Shown: positions 37,223-49,314, numbered from the stretch's first letter. The stretch is DNA of 64,000 nt from Serendipita indica DSM 11827 (GCA_910890315.1 CAJVGD010000007.1:1-64000), one strand, 5' to 3'. The notes: generated by a model from the sequence alone, not told the origin. Made by a program: numbers and translations.

Positions 37223-38782
37223 ATGCTCTGGAAGAATATTTTTGCCCTCGCGTCGCTTAGCACCCTCGTCTATGGTCCGCCTTTGCGCTCTCCCTTGCTG
37301 CGCATTCAGCTCATTCCTGTGCATAGCTCATGCTGCCCCTGATAGCAGTCCTTTTGCCAACCATCCAGAAGAGATTGCTCGTAGACAGGTAAGCCGAATT
37401 CCGCAGCGCTCTCTATCCTTCGCTCATTGCTCTCGAAGCTCGAGACGAATGCCCGTCACGTCATGGCCCGCAATTGCGCCCCTCAGGTTGCCGAGTACCA
37501 GGCTCAGCGCAAAGCCCGCCGTGAGCTCAAGCGTCGTGGAATCGTCGACGACAGCATCATGGATCTCGAGCGTCGCCAGGCTAGTGGCACCTCGTCCGCT
37601 CTGAAGCCTCATTACTCGACAATTCAGAATGTGAGTAGGACATTTGGTCGTTTTTAACTACTGAAGATATTCTAGTTTGTAAGTGGCTTACATCTCATGG
37701 GATAGACCTCACGCTACCTTAGACGTGCATTGCCGCTCCAGAGGTCACTGAGGGTAGAGTATGCCCAACAAACACAAAGCTCGGTTGACACAGTCTAGGG
37801 CCCTATTATCTCCGTAATGAGCTCATCCGCACAGACTTGCGCGAGGCACAGGCGGGAACCCCCCTCTATCTCGACATTGGCGTCCTCGACATTTCCACTT
37901 GCAAGCCTGCGACCAATGTTTTTGTCGAAATCTGGGCTTGCAATGCCCAAGGTGTCTATTCTGCTTTCGGTGGAAGCACAACTGGCGGAGGTCCTGGAGG
38001 TGGTGGGCAAGCAGGTGGAAGCGGAACGAAGACGAATAACAACAATTTCCTGCGTGGTGGATACACAACGAATGCAAACGGTGTCGTGGAGCTCTTGGTG
38101 CGTGGGAATGTTCCTCTGAGTCTTTACTGACCTGCTGCTCCCTAGACCATTTACCCTGGATTTTGTAAGAACACGTTTTGTGCCCTTTACACGCCTGAAT
38201 ATCCTTAGACTCGGGACGTACGATTCATATCCATACAATGGTTCATCAAAACGTCAAGACTAGCTCAAATGGGTACGCGCCTTTACTCTGCCACCCAGTA
38301 TTCTGACATATAGTAGTACCATCGTTTCGTCTCCTACGACTCTTCGCCACATCGTACGTCTTGTATTTCGGGAGTCTCCCTCACTGACCATTCTTGTCAG
38401 GGTCAGATATTCTTCGACGAGACATTGAACACACGGGTTCTTGCGCAGTCGGCTTACCAGAACAGTGGACAGTCCCACACCCTCAATAGTGCTGACAGCA
38501 TTCTAAGGCAAGCAAACGCAAACGGCTACAGCGCATTTGCATCCGTCACTCAGCTGGGTAGCAGTCTTTCCGATGGTCTCCTGTAGGTGAACTGTATATT
38601 GACCTCTGTAATCTGACACTTTTTAGGGGATATATCAGTACATTCTCTTCTCCTGACCCTGTTTATGCCATTGATCATTGTTCCCAGCCATTGGAATCGA
38701 CCCTACGGCGGCGCGGTCTATCACGACAAAGAACTATTACGGAGTCGCCAAGCGGGAGACGGAAGAAGAGGAAGAAGACTAG
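37223..38782 (+). CDS. Secreted intradiol ring-cleavage dioxygenase 1
   Basis: A predicted extracellular non-haem iron(III) dioxygenase that opens catechol-type rings between the two hydroxyls. The signal peptide MLWKNIFALASLSTLVYAHA is split by intron 37275-37326. A conserved N-terminal region follows (SPFANHPEEIARRQ, then HVMARNCAPQVAEYQ). After a short linker comes HYSTIQN, a 3-nt exon ttt (37676-37678) and TCIAAPEVTE. Intron 37754-37798 leads to GPYYLRNELIRTDLREAQ, which carries a Tyr iron ligand, then LYLDIGVLDISTC. The His ligands lie in GRTIHIHTMVHQN. Later introns are 38098-38145 and 38165-38208, plus others up to the last exon. The product ends with an unusual acidic tail KRETEEEEED. 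The frame is intact through about ten exons. Neighbours at 39329 and 42121 are paralogues. The substrate (lignin or plant phenolics) is inferred. Confidence 0.88.
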
Positions 38783-39271
38783 GCCATACGATAGTCCTCG
38801 CGGTCGCTAGCGGCAAACAATTTACCCATTGTGCTTTACATACCGTCTCCCATATGCGTTGAATCCCCTCGTCTTGTGGCTGCGGATGTGCTCATTTGTC
38901 AAACTCCATGGCCGTTGAGACTTCTAGCAATACAGCCCGGCAATTCACCTGAACACCTCGCGCGACTGAATATAAGACGGACAGATGTCTCGAGTCTAAT
39001 TTTGTATTCTGTCGCCAAGCCGTGAAGATCACTAGACTGGACCAATCTGCGGCCACCGAATATACAACCGGTAAGCGTGACTGCGGATCACTGGCTGGTT
39101 ACCGCAGCGCACTCATCGGTTGCAGGTGACAATGTGAAACCTAGTGAAATTTGAATCAGTTGGTCGGATTTTCTCGCATCCATAAATCTGAGAATTTCAC
39201 CCTTTGGCTTCTCAACTGCGGAACTCCTAGACATGAGAGACGAATACTTCCGTGTTTTGCGACTCTGAGGG
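38783..39271. other. Intergenic region between dioxygenases 1 and 2
   Basis: No gene supported; it contains the 3' end of the first gene and the upstream region of the second. Confidence 0.45.
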
Positions 39272-39278
39272 TATAAAG
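39272..39278 (+). promoter_or_regulatory. TATA box of dioxygenase 2
   Basis: tataaag, 57 bp upstream of the start codon at 39329. Confidence 0.6.
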
Positions 39279-39328
39279 ATACGAAGGAGCACTAAGTTGA
39301 CAGGCATCCAAGTTTCCTTTCGTTGATC

Positions 39329-41316
39329 ATGATTTCGCTCAAGTTTGTCCTCGTCGCGTTGATGACCGCGGCTTCCGCTTTAGGTGAGGATTTCGCCCCG
39401 AGCTAATTATGAAAATTGACAAGTCTAGGTCATGCTGAGCCTTCCACTCCCTTTGCTAACCACCACAAGGAAGTCGCTCGCCGCCAGGTGCGTACAACTA
39501 GATCTGATTTACAACGTTACCTGACCAATCTCTTAGCTCGAAATGAATAAAAGACATGTCCTCGCTCGCAACTGTGCACCCCAAGTCGCCGAATACCAGC
39601 GTCGACGTAAAGCTAGGCGCGCCCTTCGCAAACGTGGGCTGCCTACTGGACCAATCCAGCTCAAGGGTAACCAACCCCAAGGCCAAGGACAAAACCAAGG
39701 CCATCAGAATGGTGGACAGAATGGTGGACAGAACCATGGCCAGCAAGGACAGGGTCCTCATGGGCATTCTGGCTTACCGGGTACCCCGACGGGCGGCGTG
39801 TCTTCTCCTGCGAGCACATCTGTTGCCACTACGTCTGTTGATACTACGGACGTCTCCACTAGTGATGCTACGACCACTGACGAGACCACCGACGTTGCTA
39901 CGAGCATCTCGAGTTCGGACGAGGCAACGTCGACGATAGTTGATACAGAGACAACTGATTCGACTTTCACGGATGCAACAAGCAGTAAGTTCCGTGTATG
40001 ACGTCGACGTTGCTCATTAGCGGACAGTCTATTCTACTACGACCAGTACGGCTGCTGCTGCTCATTACTCGGCGATTAAAAACGTAAGCCGCGATTATAT
40101 CTAATCAAATTAATCTAACATGTCTACAGTTTGTGAGTCGTGGACAAACACGGTTCCCATTTCTAAACTACCATAGACGTGTGTGATGGCTCCCGAGGTC
40201 GTGGAAGGCCCATACTATCTCCGTGACGATTATGTGCGCCAGGATATTCGCGAAGATCAGGCAGGCACACCACTTTATCTGGATATTGGCGTCCTCGATA
40301 TCACGACTTGCACTCCCGTGACCGATGCCTTTGTCGAAATCTGGTCTGCCAATGCTCAAGGCGAGTACTCGGGCTTCGGAAACGCTGGAACAACTGGAGG
40401 TGGAGGTAACGGGACAACACCTTCTGGGTCGGGTGGGCCTCCTGGAGGCAGCGCACCGACTCAGTCAGGTAACGACACCGCCATTCCAACCGGGACCTTT
40501 AGTGGACCCGCTCCAAGTGGTAGCGGCAGTCCCTCGGGCGGAGGAGGAGGCGGAATGTCGTCTGGCAAGGCAAACGGTGACAATTTCTTGCGAGGTGGTT
40601 ATACCGTCGACGAGAATGGCATCGTCGAAATTATTGCAAGTGATTCTCTCAGAGTCTTGATCACCACTAACATTTTGTAGACCATTTATCCCGGCTTCTG
40701 TGAGTCCATAGAGCATTCGAGAGCATTTGCTGACTAGTCAAGACTCTGGCCGTACTGTCCATATTCACACAATGGTCCACCAAAATCTTAGCTACCATTC
40801 GAACGGGTATGTGAAAAGGTATCCACACGAGCTCGGGCTAAGATTGCCCGCAGGACGATCATTTCCTCTTCGGGCAGCCTTCGTCACATTGTACGTAGCG
40901 ACTCCTCCATGTGGAAAAAGCTCACTTCTTCAGGGACAATTCTTCTTTGACGAGGCTTTCAACACCGAGGTCCTCGCCCAAGAAGCGTACTTGAATAGCG
41001 GTCAATCCCACACCTACAACGACGAGGATGGATACTCCAGACTGCAAACACGGATGGATATAGTGCCTTTGTCGAGATTGAGCGACTCGGAGATACATTG
41101 GACGAAGGGCTTCTGTGCGTTCATGCCTTCCCTTTATCGAGCCATACTGACGACTTGATGTTACAGAGGGTATATCAGTATGTGAAAAGGCGTGACTTCC
41201 ATATTGGTACTGACGTCTCTGCAGCGGTCGGTATAGATACCAGTGCGAGCTATACGATTAGCACCAGTAACTACTGGGATCCAGATTTCGAGCCTGTGTC
41301 GGCTTCTTCGACGTAG
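39329..41316 (+). pseudogene. Secreted intradiol dioxygenase 2, with one frameshift (pseudogene or sequence error)
   Basis: A paralogue of dioxygenase 1. Signal peptide MISLKFVLVALMTAASALGHA, then STPFANHHKEVARRQ and HVLARNCAPQVAEYQ. The linker is much longer than in paralogue 1: a Gln/Asn/Gly-rich run (QGQNQGHQNGGQNGGQN) and then about 60 Ser/Thr/Asp residues. HYSAIKN is followed by the 3-nt exon ttt (40130-40132) and TCVMAPEVVEGPYYLRDDYV, then a Gly/Pro/Ser-rich insertion, GGYTVDENGIVEII, intron 40636-40680 with a GC donor (gcaagt), and GRTVHIHTMVHQN with the His ligands. Near 41027 the frame slips: QSHTYNDED leaves the homologous frame, which resumes as ILQTANTDGYSAFVEIERLG. This is the only disruption I find, so either a recent loss or a sequencing error. 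Downstream splice sites and the C-terminus (YISTSNYW-like) are kept. Confidence 0.75.
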
Positions 41317-42062
41317 ACAATCCTCACAGCGTATACCTATGAATACATCGCTCGTTTCTACCTTGCCTTTGCGTGCTCGACTTGACTCCACCCACGATCT
41401 TTGTTCTTGACAAAATTTGGAAAGATGCACAAATCTCTAAGCCAATGCGTTCTCACAACTGAAACTGAGCATTATAATTCCCGGCAACTTTCAATTAACC
41501 TCCGGATCATCAGACGTCCAGGAAGTATCGAATCCCAGAGGTCATCAATGGCAGTAAAACGTAGTAAGAACCATTCTTTTCACGTTCATCCGCGTTTCTA
41601 TCGCTTCTACGACCGCTTGCTGTACCGTTGTGGCCAAACCGCCGACTTCTGTTGATGAATGTCAACCCACTTGACGCCCTATCCTCGACTTCTTTATGAA
41701 TTCGCGATTATAACAGACTCTGTTGGGTGCCGGAAATCTCTCGGTTACTCAGGATCAGGGACGATTTCGCCGTGTGGATTCGGCATTGCGACCAGACGAC
41801 TCTCCATCATCGAAGCGCATATTGTGCTTTCCAAATACTCTCCTTCTCCGCCTCAAGGTTTTGGCGAAATGATTAAGGAATGGCGACATCCAACCGTTGT
41901 TCGAGAATTTCGTGACGACCATCTCATTGGAATCAGAGGATTGAGATGAGAATGAGAATGTACTGTCGAAGTAGCGCAGTATAGGCGCCGGAAGGCAAGG
42001 ATTAGCACTTCGTCAATCCCCGCGCCATGACCAAGACTCTGGCGCAGTTCTCACTCGGCGGA
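41317..42062. other. Intergenic region between dioxygenases 2 and 3
   Basis: Several short frames, none with recognisable family features. A weak TATA-like tatttaag lies at 42063, 58 bp before the start of dioxygenase 3. Confidence 0.45.
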
Positions 42063-42120
42063 TATTTAAGGAGTTGTAAACTACTGCTCGCTCGATTCGA
42101 GCTGTACGGTTGTGCCCAAT

Positions 42121-43923
42121 ATGCTGTTCACCGCTGCTCTCTTCTCCGCAAGTCTCGCCTCGTACGCGTATGGTGAGTAATCCGACTGTTCAGTTTAGAT
42201 ATTTCTTGATAGTCTACAGCGCATGCTGAACCATCGACGCCTTTTGCCAATCACCCCGCCGAGGTGGCTCGTCGACAGGTATGTTCCTGGAACAGATTCT
42301 GTCCCGCTAACCAGGAGTAGCTCGAAGCCAACAAGAGGCATATCATGGCGCGCAATTGTGCTCATCAGGTAGCCGAGTATCAACGCGTTCGCAAGGCCAG
42401 ACAGGAACTTCGCCGTCGCGGACTCCACGAGCGCGCAGAAGCCTTGTGGGAACGACATCCTCCCCCTCATCATTTACCTCCTCCTCATCATTTACCTCCC
42501 CCTCCCCCTCCACCAGGCCATCATCCTCATCCGACTAGCTCGGCTTCGTCTTCGGTCTTTAGTACACACCCTCACCCGGGTACCTCGACAGTGTCCGCGC
42601 ATGCGCCGCATTATTCCACGATTCAAAATGTATGTTTTGTATCTCTAAGACCTCTCGTCGACTCGCTAACCCCTTTACAGCTAGTAAGGACTCACTCTAG
42701 TTGTTGTGTTGCCTGACGCCTGGCCATAGACCTGCGTGACTGCGCCAGAAATCATTGAAGGTGAGCAACTAATATATTCGATGCATCTTAATCTAAACCG
42801 TACTAGGGTATGATTTTCTTCAACGTTGCATAAACCAAAGGCTGACCAACTCAGACCGTACTACATCCGTGATGAGTTTATCCGCCAAGACCTTCGAGAG
42901 TCTCAACCCGGTACGACTCTCTACCTCGATATTGGCGTAATGGATATTTCGACCTGCAAGCCCGCTTCCAATGTCTTTGTTGAGCTCTGGTCTGCCAACG
43001 CCCAGGGAGAGTACTCTGGCTTTGGCGCTGGTCCTGCATTGAACTCTACGACAACACTCTCCGCCACGAGCGCCCAGGCTTCAACTGCAACTATCACGAG
43101 TACTCCGACAGGCTCAGTCCCTCTTTCTGTGCCTAGTGGAATCGACTTTGGTACCATTGTGATCCCGTCACCTCCGAAGAACAATAATCTCAACTGGCTA
43201 CGTGGGGGCTTGCCCACAAATGCGCACGGCATGGTCGAGCTAGTGGTCTGTTCATCTACTACCGTTGTGATATCTGTTTGACCCGCCCTAGACAATCTAC
43301 CCAGGGTTCTGTATGGCTATACTGGCTCTTTTTGTGACTCTACTTACCACCTGAGCAGATAGTGGGAGGACAGTGCACGTCCACACGATGGTCCACCAGA
43401 ACATTAGCTATCACAGTAACGGGCACGTCTTATATGCACCCAATGCCGACGCTGACGAGTAATAGCACCATCATCTCCGCGTCTGGTGGACTTCGACACA
43501 CGGTAAGATGCTCCGTTTGATAGACCGGGGAGACTGACTCCGGAACAGGGCCAAATCTTCTTTGATGAATCCGTCAATAACGAGGTCTTGGCGCAGACTG
43601 CGTACCAAGGGAATCCACAGCAGCATACGTATAACAATGAAGATCTCTGGGTCATCCTGGCAAACGCGAATGGGTATAGCGCCTTTGCCGATATTGAAAA
43701 GCTGGGTGATAGTCTCGATGACGGTCTCTTGTAAGTCTAGTAGTCGTATGCTAATCCTGATGTCTAACTCTGGTCTACAGGGGCTATCTCAGTGAGTTTG
43801 CTGTTTCCCATGCTGCTTTTGAGCTAATGGGGCGTAGCTATCGGAATTGACCCGACTGCGTCCTACAACATTTCGTCGACCAACTACTATGACCCGAACT
43901 TTAGTTCTGCACTTGCAGATTGA
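42121..43923 (+). CDS. Secreted intradiol ring-cleavage dioxygenase 3
   Basis: Third paralogue. Signal peptide MLFTAALFSASLASYAYAHA (split by an intron), STPFANHPAEVARRQ, then HIMARNCAHQVAEYQ. The linker is His/Pro-rich (HHLPPPHHLPPPPPPPGHH). HYSTIQN is followed by a 3-nt exon cta (42681-42683) between introns 42630-42680 and 42684-42729. The codon for Gly of GPYYIRDEFIRQD is assembled from three pieces: g at 42760, a single-base exon g at 42807 and a at 42855, with introns 42761-42806 and 42808-42854. The catalytic part continues LYLDIGVMDISTC and GRTVHVHTMVHQN. The intron at 43423-43465 starts with GC. The C-terminus is ASYNISSTNYYDPNF. With these splices the frame is open to TGA 43921-43923. 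Extracellular aromatic ring opening is inferred from the family. Confidence 0.85.
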
Positions 43924-44289
43924 GTGTAGATATCCAGACTATGAAACTGAACCAATCGTTTTCTCCTTTTGCTGCGTGAATTATACAATGTTGATCCGAG
44001 TGTTGCAGGGTTTCTCCCTGTGGATTCTCTGGACGCGCCATCCAAAATTAGAGAGGTGAAGCGCCCAAAGTGAGTCGACTTTGAACGCGGCCACATCGAT
44101 GCACTCGGGCCCTTGGGTTTCTCGGGCATCACCAAGAACATTTCCAACGATTTCAGCAAGCTCGTTTACGAATTCTACAGCAACGATAGCACTCTTTAGC
44201 TAATTCCGAACCTGATTCAGCTCCTTGCACGGGGAAATTCGAGTATAATCTACTCCTGAAATCACCAGCAGACACTCTAAACATCAAAA
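43924..44289. other. Intergenic region upstream of the 5-phosphatase gene
   Basis: No gene seen. It holds the 3' end of dioxygenase 3 and the promoter of the phosphatase. Confidence 0.5.
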
Positions 44290-47200
44290 ATGGACAATAA
44301 TGTCGAGTCAGAGGCGCCACCGCCCGTCTCGTCGTTGCGCAGTCGGTTTGAGGCATTGGCCAAAGGCGGCGCAAGTGCAGCAAATGGAGATTCCAAGCAG
44401 CCAAATGTCCCAGGAAGAATTGTATGTCCATCGGAGTTTGTCTACATTCGAGTTTCTGTGCTCACTCGCTTTGCTTCCTCAGCAGACAAATCCAAATGCA
44501 CGCCCGATGACCCCAACAGTCGTTCTGACGCCAATTACAAGCTCAAATGGACCAGCTATGAACTTGAGACGGGTTGTATCAAACCCGACAAGCCAACCCG
44601 TCTCCCCGGCGTTTGCAGATCACCCGCGCTCAAGTTCAGAAGGCTCAATGGAAGACGAGGATATGTCTCGAGATACTATGAAGGCATCACCAAACGACAA
44701 TCTCCCGAGTTTGTCATCGTCGGCCCTCCGTGCCAACAAGACACTTCCAACGGGAATCGGATTTCCACCAAAACAGACAAGCTCTACAATTTCGAGGAGT
44801 CTTTCTGGATCGAATATTAACAAAGACTCGGCTCAGCCGGCTGACGGTACATCCCAGCAAGCCGTTACGGACGTCGAGAATATGTCCAGAAAGCTTCTCA
44901 GAAAGCCGCCTCCACCGCCGCCGGCGAAAAAGCAGTGCGTATCTATTCTTCTATCTGGGACTGTGCCGACCGTAGATAGGCCTCCACCACCGCCGAGCAG
45001 GGCGCAGCCGGCACCTTCTTCCAGTCTTTCCTCTTCGACATCGAGAGACTCGACCAAATCACCATCTGCAACCGACCTAGACTTACCAGTCTCCAAGAGT
45101 AACAGGGCGAGTCCCTCGTTGCCACCCCGTCCTTCAACAGCAACAGACCGCTCATCCGCATCGTCTATTTCGCTCACTTCGAGTGATGCTACGAGCAAAT
45201 CACCTTCTCTTCCACCCCGCTTGCGAGACGCAGGATCACCCGATACAACCGTCTTGCAGCACTCGATGAGTGGTTTCAAAACCCCTTCAAATGAACGACT
45301 CGCTGGACAATCTTCTCCACCGCCTCTTCCAAGCAGGTCTCAGGTCTCCAATTCTTCCACCAATACCGCTACTGGTCCACCGTTGCCACCACGCTCGGCC
45401 AATCCGTCGACTGACTCCCGCCTCTCTGCTCCTCCTCTCCCGCCGAGGAGCGCATTCGTCCGCAATGAGAGTTCATCCGAAGATGTCTCCCATCCGACTG
45501 TAGCGCGTCGACGAGTACCCCCGCCGCCATCCAGCGACTCGCGGCCAGTGTCTCAACACTCTGTCTCACCGTCTGGATCCTTTGAATCACTCACGCCTTC
45601 ACAAGAGACCCCTGCGAGTGCCACGGTTGCACCATCCAGGACTGTATCGACGGAGGGAGGTGCCTTTTTACCTCCACCATCTAGGACTGCGGGCATGTCA
45701 GCGGAGATGATGCAGTCGGGCAACTCAAAGCCTCGTGAACATCACTTTCCCCATCTCCCGCAACAACTAAACGCGCTTCCTATCACCAAGATATTCGCCG
45801 CTGTCAAATTCGGGAATCATTCGAGCTCTGCTCACACACGCAATGCTCATGACCCCACGAGCGCGGCAAGCGAACCGAGTCCCGTCTCGGCAGGATTGGA
45901 AACACAGGGAACTACGGGTTTGTTGCCTCCCCCTGTGAGGTCTGTTGGAGATGGCGCAACATCATTGCGGCCAACGTCCTCGCTCAAGCGCAGGTCCTCT
46001 GGAAGTAGCTCCTCTGATGAAGATGAACCGCCGCTAGGTGACGCCTCTACATACGCACCAGCCAAACGTGTCATTGCCAAGATTGCAGAAGAACTTCCAG
46101 ACTCGTCGAGAAGCAATCGACGCCCTCCCATCCTCTGGGACTTTGAGCACGTTCCCAACGTCTTGGCTCCCCATCATCGGTCTGCTCATCACCACCATCA
46201 TATCTACAAGCACGGCAATAACCATGAGAGCGGAGCAGAGCTGCACGTCCCTTACCAAGGCGTCGTCGCAGTCGCAGGTTGGTGGGTCGTTGTGGCAAGT
46301 CCGGGCGTCGTGACAATAACCAATATGGATCCCACCTCGGATGCACGGAGACGTCACCACGATGCAGATGAAACGGATCATCTTGGTGGCTCTGGTGGTG
46401 TCTGGACTATTGACTTGGAAGAATTGCCGATTGAGTGGAAATCTGAGAAGCCACGGGTGACTGCCATGGAATTCCGTCACGGGGTATGGGAGTTTTTTTG
46501 TTTCGTATCCGACGCAGCTCTGATATTTCAACTTTTAGGTGGACGCGCCCAACGGTACGACGGATCAAGGTCGCTACTTGTGGTGTGGAACCAAGGATGG
46601 CGTTCTCTTAGAGTTCGATATTTGGAATGGCGGGCGCCTCATCGACTACCGTGCTAGTGCTCATACCGTCAACGTTGTGGGAATTTATCGACTCCCAGGC
46701 GCGCGTATGCTCACCATGGATGAAAGTGGGAAAACTCTTGTTTTCTGCGGGATTGGATCAACTAGCGGAGGTGGCAGAGAGGAGCAGAAATGGTTGAGTC
46801 GTTCGAATCCCCGAGTACATCGCACCGGTCACAAGGATGGCTTTGCTCGCCTACTCAACGGACGGTTGTGGACGAGTTCAGCTCATCATTCGACCGATAC
46901 CAATGGTCAAGTCACGTCGTCCTCCTCTCCTTCTGGTTCGCTCAATGGAAAGAATGGAAGCTGGGGAGGATCTCTCACCTCGCTAACCAGCTCGAGCCAT
47001 CGCCATCTTCACCATTCTTCTAGTCGCCATCGTCATGGCCCTATGCTTCGTATACATGAGGTGGATGGTGACGGTGCCATCGAGTCTCTATCGTGTGCCA
47101 TCGGATTCGACGTGGGGACCGTAACGTGCGGGACGACTCTTCCAAGCACACCAGGTCTCGTCTACCTTGGACACCAGGGTGGGTGGATCACAATCTGGAG

Positions 47201-49162
47201 TGATCCCCTTGGCGAACAATCGAAGCAAGAAAAAGATGTACGCCCCCCACGACCGGCTATCCATCGCCAACACAGCGCTTCCTCATTCTTGTCAACCGCG
47301 ACTTCTACAAGCGACACTGGAAGTCTAACGGACGAAGGGACCGACGCCGAGGCGACGGTCGATGGACACGTACCTATGATAGACCCCAAAGCTCCGATAT
47401 GTTTACGCAAAATCAAAGTCGCTGCGACTACTCTCACCGCACTGGAAGGTGTCGGCTCAAAGTTGTGGGCCGGCCTTGGCTCAGGCACAATCTATGTCTA
47501 TGAGATAACGGAGGATCCAAGGTCACAACCCCCTCAGCATTCGCCATCTCAAAGTGAATCCGTAGACGACGAGAATTCGAGAGTCAAGCCATGGATTGTC
47601 ACCAATATTTGGAAGGCTTATATTGACCGCCCTATCGTCAAACTATGCCTGGATCCTTTCTCAATCTCTCAGGTGGGTCTCCCCTCCTATCGCTCCAGGT
47701 GTTTCTAATGGATAGCAGACCAAGAAGCTAGTAGTCTACAGTGTTGCTCGTGAAGGCGCCGTGCGGTTCTGGGATGGTTTCCTAGCTCAGGATTGGATTG
47801 GTGTGCCCCTTCTCTATTCTCAATTGCTCGAACTGACACCTACTAAGATGCGATGATGGTTCAACGCGAATCATCTTTTTGCGTGTTTCGCCCGTTGCGA
47901 CTTCTCGTGTGCTCTTGGAACATTGACGCTGCGAAACCGGATGCGCTTACTGGCACCAACAATGTCACCTTCCTGCATAAATTTCTCACTTCATCTCATG
48001 GAGGGGGAGAAATACCAGATATCATTGTATTTGGCTTCCAAGAGGTTATCGATCTCGAAGACAAGAAGCTTACTGCGAGTGAGTACAACACGTCGTAAAT
48101 CCGGAGAAACTAAAGCCCCGCGCAGAGACTGTTCTTCTCGGCCCAAGCAAAAAGAAGCTTGATGGATCCGTTTCCGCCAAGGTCTCTCGACACTACAAGC
48201 TATGGCACGATAAGCTGGTGGCGGAGGTTCAACGAGCATTTCCTTCGGATTCCTTTGTGGTTCAACACACTGACAACCTCGTTGGCCTATTCACGTGCAT
48301 CTTTGTCCGTCGGTCAGTAGTACATCCTACGCAATCGACAACCGCGGTCGCAGACGTGGCCATCACAACTATAAAGTGCGGAATGAAGGGCATGTATGGC
48401 AATAAAGGTGCCATCGTCGCTCGTTTCACAATCGACGATACTAGCCTCTGCTTCCTGAACTGCCACTTAGCGGCTGGTCAGAAGCAAAAGCTCGCAAGGA
48501 ACCTGGATCTGGCATCGATATTGGAGGAAAAGTCGGTCTTCCCATCGAGTACCGATCCACGTAGTGCCGATACTGGCGAGTATCTTTCCTATGTGGGCGG
48601 TGGAGATGGTTCGATGATCCTAGACCACGAACTCTGTTTTGTGAGTAGGAGGCGTTGTGCTGTATCAAGTTTCTGACATTATCTACAGTTGAACGGGGAT
48701 CTCAACTATCGCATCGACTTGCGACGCGATGCTGTCATTAACCATGTACAAGCGGGACACCTCGAGCACTTACTTCAATACGATCAACTACTTCACGAAC
48801 TCAAAGTCAATCCCGCGTTCCGGCTTCACACATTTTCTGAAGCGCCAATCACTTTTGCACCGACTTACAAGTACGACCGCCATTCGACTACATATGATAC
48901 CTCGGAGAAGCGTCGCATTCCAGCATGGTGCGACAGAATCCTCTATCGAACTCGGGATCCTTCGCGCATCCAAAACCTCTGGTATGGACGATACGAGCCG
49001 GATGTTAGCGACCATCGGCCAGTATGCGGCGTCTTTACCATCATGACCAAAAAGGTCGTGCCGTCTCAGAGAGACGTCGAGCTGAGAGCTGTCGAGCAGC
49101 TTTGGCGCGAGGAAGAGTCCAAACTCATCGCCGCTGCTTTGGCCTATGTAAACGGACGTTAG
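44290..49162 (+). CDS. WD40-type inositol polyphosphate 5-phosphatase
   Basis: A large cytosolic phosphoinositide/inositol-phosphate 5-phosphatase. It starts MDNNVESEAPPPVSSLRSRF in exon 1 (44290-44421). A long Ser/Pro-rich, disordered region follows (residues about 60-550) with many SLPPR/PPLPPR-type polyproline motifs that could bind SH3 domains. The middle region has WD40-like repeats (GRYLWCGTKDGVLLEFD, LWAGLGSGTIYVYE, EGAVRFWDGF). The C-terminal catalytic domain has LLVCSWNIDA, IIVFGFQEVIDL, LNCHLAAG, LNGDLNYRI, PAWCDRIL and SDHRPVCG, the full set of metal-binding and catalytic motifs of the endonuclease/exonuclease/phosphatase fold. Introns include 44422-44482, 44935-44979, 46484-46538, 47673-47718, 47801-47847, 48079-48125 and 48641-48688, all keeping frame. 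A WD40 plus 5-phosphatase arrangement is known in fungi and plants. There is no Sac domain, so it is not a synaptojanin. It converges with CCT2. Confidence 0.9.
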
Positions 49163-49314
49163 GATTTATTCTATTCACACTGACTGCTTATGACATTGTA
49201 TCTCTATCGGTGCCTGTACCGTTATTGCCACTGAAATTGATTTTGTAGCCACGATATTTCTCACAGTCATCCAAACGAGTTTTCTATGCTTCTTCACTTT
49301 GACAGTACATGAAT

